A stretch of 35,704 bases of DNA, taken from the NCBI GenBank assembly GCA_019649035.1, contig BMAT01005910.1, positions 386,329 through 422,032 on the forward strand, read 5' to 3'. This document shows positions 22,072 to 34,341 of the stretch, one piece after another. The stretch's first letter is position 1; each line of letters opens with the position of its first letter. Source of the DNA: Elysia marginata. Taxonomy: Eukaryota > Mollusca > Gastropoda > Plakobranchidae. The notes beneath the pieces are model-generated. The model ran no database searches. It was not told where the DNA came from and worked only from the letters and a program-made list of their open reading frames with translations. Made by a program: the position numbers and the translations under genes.

Positions 22072-25000
22072 CTGAAACATAGATAGAAAGAAAGAATAAT
22101 GAAGCATTATACAAGCGTAGGAGATGTAAGACTGCTTGAACTTAAGAGTCAGAATGTTATCTACATATTTTTTTTTTCTGATTAAAAAAAAATTTTTCTC
22201 TTCAATTTTTTCGCTTATGCCCTTATAGCTCAGGCCACATATCTTAAGTTTATTTTATTTCTTATCAAGGACAAGTTGTTTTATTTAGTTAGCTCGACGT
22301 TGGGTTTCTCCTAGTTCATCTAAACTGTTAAGGCCTTATACAATTCAGCCATGCATTATCGAAATTGTAAACATGGTTGCAGTTAACTTTCATATTAAAA
22401 GAATGTTTAAAACTAAAATCTCACCTGTGAAGCTGAAGGAATCATGGAAAACTGTAGATACATGTACAAGGAACAAAAACCAAACAGCAGTCATTTTTTT
22501 GTTGATAAATCGTGGTTTTGTCGGTTTTATAAACTGCAACTTAAAAAAAAATTGCTTTTTCACAGAAAAACCCCCTGTGTAAAAAAATTTTAGACCTAGA
22601 ACTAGGGCTAAATGAATTGATCACGAATACCTACTGCGATTAGAATTAAAAGCTTACGAGTTTTTGCCCGCTTCTCATGAATGCCATTAAATGAACTACA
22701 GTGAAATTGGCATATAAATTCAGAAAAAACGACTTTCTAAACAAAGCTACTTTCATCTGGAAATAGATTTCCAAATGATGACTTGTTTATCCATACACGT
22801 AGCTTAGTCTTTTTTCTAGCCCATAATGCCTTTTGTACTAACATAACAGGTGTTAACACATTTTGTATTGCAACCATTTTTTTGTTTTCTTTTCCATTTA
22901 TATAAGGGAAGTGTAGAGTCTGGATCAGACAAGGGCTGAAAAAGCGTCGACTTATGCAAACTTCGAATTTACAATTTGCTGATAAACAAGTCATACACCT
23001 GGTCAGTAGGTGTCATAACTTTAGTCCATGTTTGCCAGGTTTTATTTCTTTGGGGTGCTGTAACTAGAGTTTGGTAAATCATGGGCGTCTTGGATTTTTT
23101 CACTTTGAACTCTCTCCTGCCACACATACACATACACACATACACCATCACAATAATTATTACAGTCTTATCCTCTCTTTCTGTCTCCCCCATCCCTTCT
23201 CTACCTCCACTTCCGTTTAGTCTTCGTCACTTTGGTTTTATTTAGATTGAAAGTGTAAGTATAAAATTTAGAAAACAGAATGATTACATTTTACAATTGT
23301 TATTTTACTTTATAGCTTTGACTCGCCATTAATTTCTTTTAGTCTTCTTCGCTTTACAAACAATCTAGTATTGAAACACTCACGGTCTGCATCAAATTCC
23401 TCTTTTATTTTAACGAAATGGGACACATTTTATATTTAAATGGCTTGTTGCAGTTAACCACGTTCATATGTGTATATGTGTGTGAAACACCAGAAGACTG
23501 TAAATAAAACCATCGCATGTACACGTATGTTTAATAATGTAAAAAAAGGACAAAATTTACTTTATCGGCTGTACAAAAAAGGACAAGAAAACCCCATACC
23601 CGATAGCGTTGTGTCACCTTTGTAGGAGGATGAACAGGGTTAGTAAAGCGTAGCACTATTATTTATTCATACGTACTAAACTTTGTAAATTGCAACTAAA
23701 GATAGAGAATGATGTGGGCCGCAGATTGCACTGTGCGTTAACCAACTCCAATGGACTCTTTTATGGTGTCTGTTATTCAATAGTCCCCAAACCAACTGCC
23801 CGACTGATCACGCTGAAGCTTCAGTCTTCTCTGGACAACCACACCAAAGTTTTAGCAATTTTCTAAAGGGCCCCGAGTGAAGCTCTACCAGGTTGCAGAA
23901 TTTCCTTGTTCAATTTTGCTTGACATAACCCATCCATAAAAACAGGTGAACGGTAGAACTTTTTTCTTTAAACAGCAACCAAGCAATGAGAAAAGGGCCA
24001 TTATATAACAGAAAATTTAAACAAAGGATAAGAAGCTGGAGGATGAACAAAAAGAAAATCAAACCACCAAAAGAAAAACAATACAAAACAAAACAGACAA
24101 AAAAAAATCAATAAACACACATCTATTGATCCCTTATCAAAACAAAAGAACGCCTAAAAATTGCAGTAATCTTATTTCTTAATCAGTTGATAAGACTGAA
24201 ACAATTGTCATGTTTCAAGCCAAAAGGTCTACTTCAAAATTTTAAAAATATCAACCAAAAACAACGAAACAACTGTAAATCGCTGTTGGTGTTTAACATG
24301 AGTATTAATGAGATCTACTACATTACCATAAATTTGTGATTGAAATATTACATTTGTCTTTAGACGTGAAATAGCTTTGTACTGAACTTTTTCCACAAAT
24401 AACAGCAAAATTATCACTGTGTCTGTAACTTCAAGTTGGGGATTTTTTTTTAAAGCGGAGGCGTCATTTCTCATGGACTCCAATCTGCAAGATTTTTTAT
24501 ACGAAAGGACAACATAAAAAACAAAAACTTCGAACATTTTACTCTTTTATCGGGCAAGACAAAAATGGCAAAAAGCCACTTGGAGTGAAAATTATAGAGA
24601 AAATCGATTAATCGATCTCTCCGTACCAATCACTATGTTGTGCTGGTTTCTTAAAAGGCTGAGGATTGTACCGAGGTGTTGGTCCCAAGTTCCTATATAA
24701 CGATTTTTAATACTTTTGACTTCATAATTTGTTTTGCAGGAACTTCCAAAGAAAAAGTTCAGCATAGAATAAAGGTAGAAATAGACCTGCTGCACTGACT
24801 GTTTGAACAGGCCAGATCTATTGTTTTAGTTATCTGGAGTTGGCTATAACTTTTCACTGCGTTCTTAAGTAATGCTAGCCTGGTATTGAAATTCCTAGCG
24901 GGGTCAAACAGCTTTAAGTGGGCACAGTGTTTTATTTCTGCAGTTGCATGGTTTAGTAATTCTTGTTTTTTGCCGCACATGTTTTGTTGAGCGTTGCTTT

Positions 25001-25884
25001 TTGGGGTAACATGCAACAATAGTTGTGTTTTAACGTGTGCTTTTGTTGATAATTGTATGCAATTTGTGATAAATTGAGAAGCACACGTAAATAATTTTTT
25101 TGTCATGTCCATGGCTTCGTTTTTAATAAACAATGAGTTAAAACATTTTATTTGCCATTCATTCGTTCATTTGTTTCGGTCTCATTACTTTTTGGTTCTT
25201 TCTTGTTTTTCACAAGTCCTTTTTTCTTAACATTTCAGCTGCTTCCTGAGGCCGAGTTGTGATATTTCGCTGCCTCATAAATAATTTCTGTAGTCGAGCA
25301 CTTATTTGTAAATTTAAATTCTTTGAGTGTCAGTATAAGGGGATAAGGATAGTGCGTAAAATTATCGTTCTTGCCGAAACCAATTAGCTTCAAAGAGGAA
25401 GATTTCCTAAAGGAACGATAATTTGCAGTCTTATCTCACTTCCGATTAAAGAGGGATGGCAGTTGCTTTGGTTATAGACGAATAATGTCTTTCGACCAAT
25501 GCAAATCATTCGCATGGTGCAATTTTTACAGAAGGAATCATTTTTTTTAACATAGCTTTCTAACGTTAAAATTTCCATGAAAGTATAGCAGTTTTGTATT
25601 AAAATAATAATTATATTTTCTTGTGTTTAAAAAGACAAAGAAGGATTAATAAATTAACTCTACAAGGCTTTTTCTCAAATTTGAATTTCCGACACCTGAC
25701 TTATATCTTTAGAAGTGAGACAAAATAATATGCTATCGTTGGGCTTTAAAAACTCACACGATTAAATCTCTCCCTGAGTAGCTCACTTTTCAATCTCACG
25801 AACCAACTCGCTCATTATTCTTCTCTCTTCTTTTTCGCTGTATTTCTCTACCCATACCTTCTCTCTATCTTTCTTTAATAATAC
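22072..25884. other. Long stretch without an assigned gene
   Basis: No exon with both splice borders could be defended. An open plus-strand frame at about 23683-23865 (fragment RRLHCALTNSNGLFYG) is GC-richer than its surroundings and may be a remnant or an exon, but lacks a convincing donor. If the minus-strand cysteine-rich gene has a distant first exon, part of this region would be its intron. Confidence 0.5.
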
Positions 25885-27212
25885 AAGGGTGGGCTGAACA
25901 TTAATGCAATTTCGTTTGTAACTTTTAACATATTTGACCCTGGCAGCTGGAATTTGGCATGCACACTCTCAAATCAAATAGCTTTAATGTGAAAGAAAAT
26001 GGCATTTGTGTGACGTCATTGAGCACCAACAATGCTTACGTCAAAACCAGTAGCTGATGACCTTTGTCGACCTTGTTTACGAACATGGCGTCTACTAAAG
26101 ATGTTCGATTCAAAGAGCGTGCTGTCATTGAGTTTCTTTCTGTTGAAGGTAGATCACCAATGGAAATCCATCAACGGCTCAAAATGGTATATAGGAAAGC
26201 ATGTGTAGATTATTCAACTGTTTGTCGGTGGGTTTCATCACTGAAAGGGGGAGATCCGTCTGAATCAATATTGCACGATCAAAAGCGTTCAGGTAAGCCC
26301 CTGAGTGCTTCAAATGCGGCTAACTAGAAAGATTTTGACAAGATGATTTTAGGCAATCGGCGCATTAAACAAAAGGATATTGCCAAAGAACTTGAAATTT
26401 CAAAAGAAAGAGTCCAGCATATCATTACAGATATTCTCAGCTACAGAAAAGTGACTGCAAGGTGGGTGCCGCGAATGTTAATTGATGAGATGAAAAAACC
26501 AAAGAAAAACAACGTGCGCCGAACTACTGAAAAATTATGAGGAAGAGGGCGAGGAATTCATTAAGCGGATTGTCACAGGGGATGAGTCATGGGTACACCT
26601 TCTCCGAGGAAATTCAAAGTTGTTGCCTCTGCCAGAAAAGTGGTGCTGACTGTTTTCTGGTACTCAGAGGGAATCGTTCTTGTAGAATTTCTGAAACAAG
26701 GAAATACTATTAACTCAGCATGGCATATTTCTACGTTGAGAAAGCTAAGTGTCAGGCTTAAGCGTGTGCGCCCAACAAATCACGCAATACGGCATCACGA
26801 CAACGCCAGGCCGCACACAAGTCGCCAGACTGAAGAGGCATTGCATTAAAATGAATTTCGTCGTTTTTCCCTCTATCGTCCTACAGCCCAGACCTTGCGC
26901 CAAGTGACTTTTACCTTTTCCCGAAATTAAAGGAACACCTCAGGGGAAACCATTTCGAAAGTGATGAAGATGTGGAGGCTGCCGTTCGATTTTGGTTCGG
27001 GCAAAAATATGTGGACTTTTTCACCGACGGCATGCGTCAACTTGTACGTCGTTGGCAGCTGTGTACGGATCGGGATGGAGACTACGTTGAAAAATAATGT
27101 ATTTATGATATAGCAAATACTTTGACTCTTAATTTGGTACCATTTGATTTTGTGTACCTCTAAAAATAAAAAAAGTTAAGAAGGAAATTGCATTAATTAT
27201 CAGCCCACCCTT
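25885..27212 (+). mobile_element. Decayed full-length mariner transposon with both TIRs
   Basis: The left end at 25885 and the right end at 27212 both start AAGGGTGGGCTG and match at 27 of 29 positions through AATTAATGCAATTTC or its variant. The length of 1.33 kb is that of an intact mariner. The insert codes for a mariner transposase on the plus strand. A clean TA duplication is not preserved: TA is present at 25882-25883, but the right side reads CAAAAT. Confidence 0.92.
26085..27096 (+). pseudogene. Mariner transposase pseudogene
   Basis: ATG at 26085 (MASTKDVRFKERAVIEFL) opens the N-terminal mariner/Mos helix-turn-helix. A second helix-turn-helix (KQKDIAKELEISKERVQHII) lies near 26361-26425. 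Catalytic segments are visible in different frames: VTGDESWVH (first Asp codon 26581), HHDNARPH (second Asp 26799-26801) and PDLAPSDFYLF (third Asp 26906-26908). The final codons are GDYVEK and TAA at 27094-27096. The second and third Asp are 107 nt apart instead of the 105 expected for DD34D, so a frameshift lies between them. Other damage includes TAG at 26325-26327, a frameshift near 26500, loss of about 15 codons just after WVH, and a stop after the second Asp region. All three catalytic Asp codons survive, but the gene cannot make an enzyme. Confidence 0.9.
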
Positions 27213-28088
27213 CAAAATACAGTTCAAATGACGCCATATAAAATGTCTCGCAACCAATCCAAATGAGTCGGATGTTGGCGATTTCAATTTAAGAAAACGC
27301 ATTTTAAAATTTAGTTTCAAAACAAATTCTGATATCTTTCCATAAAGTTTTGATAATTTCATGCTTTTTTTAACGTTTGGAAAATCACAAAATTACATTG
27401 TTCACAATATCAGCGCTTTGAAATGTGAAAGCTGCGATAACTGACTCATGTCACTGGTTTATGAGACAAATATACTAGTAGAAAGGGTTTAAAATCAGTA
27501 AATAAGAAGCCTTTGATACTTCTTTACTTAACATAATTATAAATAGCAACTTTTGGGGGAATTTTACGTCGGCTAAATCTTAAATTAAGTTATATCAAGT
27601 TCAAGCAACCATAAATTTCTTTGCGTTATTGAAAAATAGTCAAAATTCTTTTTATCACAGAGCTCAGAACAAATTTTTAATAAACAAGTCAAAGTCCATA
27701 TTTTCAATTAAGAAAAGGAATTCTTAGATATGTTTGATGATTATAGTAATAACTAGACTAACGAACCAAAATAGCAAACATAAAAACCCCTAAATTTTCG
27801 TTCAAATGTATTCATAGTACGTTTGCAAACAGGCGTGCCTTTTGACACAAATGACAAAAAATGACAGATGCTCTATTGACATAAAACCGATAACTTAATA
27901 TTTAAATATTTCCATCTCAAAACTTTTCTGATCGACTTCCGCCTGGAAATTTTGCAGTACCATACATTCACTAACACTTACATCATCTGAGCTTCTCAAA
28001 AGGCATAGCAACCAACACACAACAGCCCTTTTTACACCCTGTTTCAGACAGCTCTCCTTTGTTTTAGTCTGTATGATAACTATTAAGA
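27213..28088. other. AT-rich spacer, one weak exon candidate
   Basis: No gene is assigned. On the minus strand a hydrophobic segment (AVVCWLLCLLRSSDD) ends at 27982 exactly before a GTAAGT donor in phase 0. This could be an upstream exon of the cysteine-rich gene, but its upstream part runs into tandem-repeat sequence. Confidence 0.35.
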
Positions 28089-29135
28089 TCCACGACGCTG
28101 TCCTGTTTACTTTGGGGGTAAGGTTGGGACTATCGTGCTCTACAAAGCTGTCTTGATTCACTTCTCAGTACATGTATATCCATAGTGCTGCACGACGCTA
28201 CCCTGGTTAACCTGTGATAAAAGCATATTTCACGACGCTGTCCTCATCCACTGGGCAGTACAACAATAGTATTCTGCGAAACTGCTCTGCTTCACTAATT
28301 GGTGTATTTATAATGTTCCATGTCTCCGCCCTCCTTCATTATGTAATATAAACATTTTTTACTTCAACACTGCCCAATTTCGTCCTGCGGCAAAGTTGTT
28401 GTTTCCACGACGCTACCCAACTTTACCTTGTGGTATATCTTTAACGTTACTTTACGCTACCTTACTTTATTTTACAGTGTAGTGGCCTTTGTATTCCATG
28501 ATGCTGACCAGCTTTATCTTGCATTGTTAACTTTGGTTCCACACCTTTGCCCGACTTCACCATATTACGTGCAGTAATAGTTCTTTATACAACAATACAA
28601 AACTGTATCTTGTGGTATAGCATTGATTTTCTCTGACGCTGCCTTACTTCACTTTATAGTGTTGACTTTGTATTCCATGACACTGCCCAACAGTAGCTTG
28701 TGGTGAAATCGTGATGATCCACGACCTTGTCGTATGATGCTTCTAAACTTTATCCGCTAGTGTAACTACATAAGCCGATAAAACACGTTCTTTTAACTAT
28801 GCACTGTAGTGTAAACGGGGTTTTCGATAACGCTGCCAATTTCAACCAATTATACGTACATGATGTAGCCCTCAAGTCTATTGACACTTTTAAAATCTAT
28901 AGCTATACACCTCACAGGCTCTACCTGATGATGCTATCCAACTTTGCCCTGCACGGCAACCATCAGCTTTGCGTAGCTAAGTCAGCTTCAAATTGACGTA
29001 GCTAAGTATAGATATTCCTTAAAACCTTTGTAGCGTAATCACCCAGCCTTACAAAACTGACAAACTTTACCCAGTTGAGTAAGCAACTATACCTACGACA
29101 CTGTCGTAAACACCATTACCCCGCACTGTTGGCGC
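28089..29135. repeat. Highly degenerate tandem array, period about 45 bp
   Basis: The motif CCACGACGCTGCCC, followed by a TT-rich segment such as AACTTTACCTTGTGGT and a T-rich spacer ending in TATTCC, recurs with drift through about 1 kb. Recognisable starts at 28191, 28231, 28406, 28497 and 28676 are spaced 40, 175, 91 and 179 bp, close to multiples of 45. About 22 units would fit, some barely recognisable. The array starts directly beyond the stop codon of the minus-strand lectin/PAN gene, so part may be in that gene's 3' UTR. Confidence 0.7.
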
Positions 29136-29136
29136 C

Positions 29137-29939
29137 TCAGAACTTGGTTCTTATAAAAGAAGTAACTTGCTTGTTTGTCCCAAACCGCATTTCTCCAGTT
29201 TTTCCAGGTCCTAGAATCAAACATTCGAGATGTCCGGCATGAAATGCGGCCACTCTACACAAGTAATCCCCTGAGCAGGATGCGACACACTCCAGGTAAG
29301 ATTCCACATAAAACTTGCTGACATGGTGACTGTTGAATCTGGGAACCGTATCTTTATGAGTCGTCCCATGAGCCTGAGCTAGGGTATCTGGAGAAAGATC
29401 TAAGAGGGAATGTCGAAAAAAGAACAAAATCAAGTAGTTTCAGCAGCATGTGGAGCTCAGAGGACATCCATGTTGCACGAACAGTTTTTTATAATAAGTT
29501 AACTGAACCGTAGTAAGTTAGTTATATCTTGCTTTAAACTGAGCAAAATTAAAAAAAAAAACAAAAAAACAAAAAAACTACGACCCACAAAAATTACCAT
29601 TAGGTTTTCTTTTCTGTCCAAATATCTGGGGCTTAAAACTTGAAGAAACACATGCTTGTAGATGTATAATAACAAAATAATCATAAATTTACCCTAAAAA
29701 ATTACAAACTGCTGTGTCTTTGAATCTTTTATTTACCTACCTCACCCAAGTAATTAGCACGTAAGATCTTTATATTTTATAAGCAGCAATATATTTATAC
29801 AGTAAGTTGTGGCAATGTTAGTGATGGAAACTCTTATAAAGTAAAAAATATTGGTAGTAATAGCAGCAACAGCTGTAGTATTGGTGTTTGCAGCAATATG
29901 GGAATTGCGCAGTACTAGTGGTAGTACTTTTAGTAGTAT

Positions 29940-29979
<40 letters not shown>

Positions 29980-29992
29980 TGTTGTAATAGTA

Positions 29993-30036
<44 letters not shown>

Positions 30037-30085
30037 TGTTGTAGTAGTATTAGTAGTTGTAGTAGTTATTGTAGTAGTAGTATTG

Positions 30086-30146
<61 letters not shown>

Positions 30147-33127
30147 TAGTAGTAGTAGTAGTTGTAGTAGAATCAGTAGCAGAAGTAGAAAAAGTAGTAA
30201 GATGAAGGGCTGCAGACGCCTAGTTCCTTTAGCAGCAGTCAACACACTTATTAGTTGTACATGTTGTTAAAAACCAATAGTATCGCCATAAAAATATTGT
30301 CGAAGCTATAGTTGACATGATAAAAGATAAGGTTCAGAACTTACAATTGCTACAAGCAGTGTGCACCGAGGCCTTTCCAGTCTCCATACTGATGCGACCG
30401 CTGAAGTGAACTCTCCCATGTGGTTTACTGGTAGTCGGCGTAGTATTTTTGAATAACCACGGCATGTCCGAGGAGGGAGCGCTACCGTCATACCACTTAA
30501 ATGTCTTCGTATTTATTTCCAGGTAGAACCCGATATTCACACCCTTGCCTATTTTCCTGTATAAAAAAATTAACACAAACATGACAGTTAAATTATTTTG
30601 CACTATTCATGATACAAAATACTATACATGGATGAAGTTCGTGCCTAACATTATAAAATAATTTTTTTTCAATTTTCTCTATAAAGAGGGGAAAAAGGAA
30701 ATGATCAACTGAGATTGAAGCAAGAAGAATTATGGTTGACAAGTTGTTTTTATCATTACATGTGTGGAAATCTGACAAAAGCCATCTGTAGTCACGGATG
30801 CTGACCTATTGTGAATTCCACAATCAACTAGACGCTGAAGGTGTTTTTTTTTAAAGTTCCTAAGACTATAACACTATGCTAGAAACGTCGGCTTCAGATC
30901 GCAGAAAAGGGAGTGCTAGCAATGGCCGACTGACTTGCAAAGGAATTTTTCCAAATCGCGGACAGATAGAGCTTACTCGTCATACATGCAGTAACTCGTA
31001 TCTGTACTGCTGGACTAAAGCTGAAAATAAAATAAATTGCACAAACTGTGTAAGTTTATCTCGGATTTATTTAAAAATCGAGCGAGTGAAAAAGAAGAGA
31101 ATTCTGCATTTTATATTTTTTTAAAGAGCTATTTCTTGAAATGAAAATGTTCGACACAGGACTAATTTAAACTGGTCGCAAAACGATTAGAGAGCAAACA
31201 AAAACAAACGTTGCTGTCATGTGTTGTAAGTGAATCATTGTGTACCCAAATAAGCCTTATGTTAACGTTAATCATAATGGTTACCATAACCACCACCACC
31301 CAAGTTAAGCAAAATAAACTTGAAGGTCACGTCAAAAAACTGACGAGTCTAGTTCTTGAGTTTTGCTAAGCAGACTTTTAAAGATAGGAATAAACCTTTA
31401 TAAACTTAAAAAAAGGAACGAAATGGTCATATATTTCTATTAAAGCAAAGTCATGTGTCGAATCAGTAATTTATTATTTCTTTTTTCAAAACTGAAACTG
31501 CACTTTGTCAGACCACGTCAGTTAAAAAAAACTATCTAGGACGAACATTATTCATCCCTAATGCCTCCTAAAATACAGGAATGAGAAAAGGAAGGAAAAG
31601 CACCGGAAAGAGTACAGATATGCAAACCAGTAAAGACTTAATGAAAAGTAAAAATGAACAAGCAATGTTTTAACTTTTATACTTACTAGGAAAGAAATAT
31701 GCAAAATGTGGAAACAATCGTAGACATTCACCAATAACTCGGTTTACAAAACGAAATTTCTCTACTATTGTTTCCTAATTTTTTCTCTTGTGACCTAACA
31801 AAGTCCTATTGAATGCCATCATATCCTAGCAATGCAAAACTTAACATGTTGTGAGAAAATGTGTTCTTGATAATTATATATTCGGATGTGGCAAACATTT
31901 AGCGGCATTAGACAACCCCGACTTATTTAATTACATTATCATTCATTAGATATTTTCGCGAAGTCATGATTCCACAAACATCTATTTTTATATAATTATG
32001 TAGGTTTCAAAACGGAAGTTTAATTCGTAACAAGACAAACTTTGAAAACACTTCTAATACTGCTGACCACAGATTTCGATAGGTTTTAGAGGCAAATTAT
32101 GGTCTATGGTGGCCTGACCAGGTAACAAGAAAAATCTTATTTGATGTATTAAAAGGAAAACGAATATATCCTATTGACTTTAATCATGTGGAGACTTGGA
32201 TTTATTTTCACATTTGTAAATTCACATGCCAGTCCTTGGCGTGACAAGCCCTTCAAAGACTGGGATAAATCGTGAAGACAGCCACTGCCACAGTAGAAGT
32301 GATTGAAAGGTACGCATTTGGGTAAAACAAGATTTAGTGAAAATCATTGAGAAAATGCTTGTCTCGGGTGTGATTCTAACTCTCGACGTATGCCTTGCCT
32401 CCCTAAAGAACCTGGACTGTCGTGATTTGTACGAGTAGAGGGCAAGAAAACTAGGTCAGCTCTTGGCTTTCCGATCACCGACCAGGGCCTCTTGACAGGC
32501 CATTGCCAATCAATGTATCTTTCAAACTCACAGATAATAACTGTTACAAAAGAGCAAGTCACACTAGTTTTCTGACAAGACCTTTCTGGTCATATTCTGT
32601 TACCGAAAGTCCTTTAGTAGCTTATTTAAAGGTCGTTTCACCTGACGCATATCCTTACGAAAGATTCCGGACCGTGTATGAACCCGAGACTGACAAAAAT
32701 TCTGTCCCATATTATTACCTACACCCAAGCAGCATTCATGCACCGCATAAAAGCAAAAATGGATCACTGTCCAGAGACCGTTTGGAGTCCTCCTTAACTA
32801 TATAGCATGCGAGATAGCGTCATGTGAAATGACCTTCAGTCGGGTGAGTATTTAGACCTATGACACTCTGATCTTAATATCTATCACTAAACCACTTCAC
32901 CTTTTCTCCTCTGTAATCTTCAATAGATAGGCGAAAGATTCCGGGGTGTTGACAACTGCAAGACCGTCATATCCTCGAGTCTTGCAGATTTTGTTTCCAT
33001 TCGTTGCATTATCCCGTGTGTCCAGAATGAGAAAGTCAAACGCTGCTGAACACACGGAGATGAGCACAAACACAAAATACACTGTCGAGTTGACGGTGAC
33101 ACAAGTACTAGGGCCAGACAGCGCCAT
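29137..33127 (-). CDS. Secreted C-type-lectin-like/PAN-domain protein (3 exons)
   Basis: Minus-strand exons are 33127-32901 (227 nt), 30556-30345 (212 nt) and 29399-29137 (263 nt), giving 233 residues with a TGA stop. Donors are GTGAAG and GTAAGT; acceptors are TTTATACAG and CCCTCTTAG. Both split codons (Arg76, Tyr147) keep the frame. Another phase-compatible acceptor about 15 nt downstream (TCTCCAG) would shorten exon 3 slightly. Residues 1-29 form a signal peptide with hydrophobic core VYFVFVLISVCSA. Residues about 45-147 are a compact C-type-lectin-like domain: ICKTRGYDGLAVVNTPESF, then VNIGFYLE, FKWYDGS, DMPW and a final TACSNY. The EPN/QPD and WND calcium-sugar motifs are absent, so classical sugar binding is doubtful. 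Residues about 165-233 have a PAN/apple-like pattern with four Cys (ECVASC, YLCR, LECL). Such proteins are usually extracellular recognition or adhesion molecules; the role here is unknown. Intron 2 contains a long AGT microsatellite. Confidence 0.78.
29926..30180. repeat. (AGT)n microsatellite, imperfect
   Basis: About 250 bp of AGT/TAG trinucleotides with TGT, ATT and GGT interruptions, inside the second intron of the minus-strand lectin/PAN gene. It produces long artificial poly-Ser and poly-Val open frames on the plus strand. Confidence 0.97.
30603..32895. other. First intron of the lectin/PAN gene; contents
   Basis: Mostly unassigned AT-rich sequence. On the plus strand, ATG at 32355 opens a short signal-peptide-like frame (MLVSGVILTLDVCLASL) that soon stops. 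Another frame is open over 32503-32805 with protein-like composition (DAYPYERFRTVYEPETD). The family of neither is recognised. Confidence 0.4.
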
Positions 33128-34156
33128 TTGCTTGGTTGTCTCTTCGAGGAATCTGTGGTTTTTCAGATCACCAATAACTATATCTAGCTTGTCGAAAAGT
33201 AACTATTGATAAAGACAGGCAACCAGGATAAAACAAGTACACGTCATCTAGGCAATTTTTTGTTCGATCACTTGAAAAATAATTATATTAAAACTGTTAT
33301 AAGTCAATTTTTTTCTTCACTCCAAGACGAAAGTTCCCGGGCCACAGAAGAGAGCTTACTATTATTCCAATGCGTATAAGTCAATACGCCAACTTGTGTG
33401 TGAGTTACCAGTGCAGCATCAGGGATAACGAATCAATGAAGGTATGGAATGTAGACATACAGCATACTAGCTGAGCTCTGGTTCTACTCGTCTCATTTAT
33501 CCCGCAACTACGAACACTATTATTAGAATAGCAACAAGAACAACACCAAAAAAATCAAGTTATCTACACAGCAGTTTTACAACCTGTGTGTAATGCATTT
33601 TGTCGCAACTTGATTTTTGCTCGGAGCAATTTAAATTTATTATGAGCGACTTTGGCCTTAATTACTCAGATCACATTGAACAATTTACAATTTTTTCTGC
33701 ATCTAGCCGTTTATCATCTAAGAAATAAAATTCAAAACATGTAACCAATGCGCTATAGTACTTGTACAATGATATAGTATGCAAGACGTACGCCTACAGA
33801 GACACCCATTGAATCACAAAAGGTGGGAGTATAGATTTCAGAAACATTATTATTAACCCTCGCAGGAAATATGAAAACGGCGCTGATCGTAAAATCAGTT
33901 ATTGAAACAGCACAAATCGGACACAAAAGCAGACCGGCTCATTAACCGCAAAATTATTCCAAGCCAAAGTTGAAAGTCATTCTGGTTTATTATTATCGGC
34001 CATCGTTAACGAAGCCAACCTTTTTTTTTCGTTAACGAAGCCAAACCTTTCCTTTACGCACAAGCCATTTTGCGTTGTTTCCTCCTGATGGCATGTTATC
34101 GAGACATGCGTCAAATAAAGCTAGGGGTTTTATAGGAAAACATTCTATACAAAAGC
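33128..34156. other. 5' flank of the lectin/PAN gene
   Basis: This should contain the minus-strand promoter of the lectin/PAN gene, but no clear TATA box or initiator could be chosen. The word CGTTAACGAAGCCAA occurs twice near 34005-34046, separated by a T run. No other gene is visible. Confidence 0.45.
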
Positions 34157-34341
34157 GGTGATAAAGAATGCGATAGTAGGCTAGATGATGGACTAGATCT
34201 AGTTGATGGGCTAGATCTAGTAACTGTTGATGGACCAGTTGACGGATGAATGTAAAGGTGATAAAGAATACAATAGTAGGCTAGTTGATTGACTAGATCT
34301 AGTTAATGGACGAATTGACGAAACAATGTGAAGGTCGAATG
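34157..34341. repeat. Imperfect 100-bp tandem duplication
   Basis: GGTGATAAAGAAT starts at 34157 and again at 34257, exactly 100 bp apart. Both units continue with an ATAGTAGGCTAG word, then GACTAGATCTAGTT. The second unit lacks one of the two internal CTAGATCTAG blocks and is therefore shorter. Confidence 0.85.

Noticed and set aside
24229-24537. Minus-strand frame beginning with a hydrophobic stretch (MFEVFVFYVVLSYKK), considered as a signal-peptide exon
   Set aside because: No donor in the required phase follows the hydrophobic part, and the sequence is low-complexity T-rich.
28089-29135. CRISPR-like array
   Set aside because: Units are degenerate, there are no constant repeats with unique spacers, and the DNA is clearly animal.
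29851-30270. Ser-rich and Val-rich open frames on the plus strand
   Set aside because: They are translations of the AGT microsatellite in the lectin/PAN intron, with no other protein signal.
30876-31124. 82-codon plus-strand frame with several Cys in the first lectin/PAN intron
   Set aside because: No splice borders, promoter or recognisable family; the minus-strand frame there is equally open. It was not needed to complete the lectin domain.
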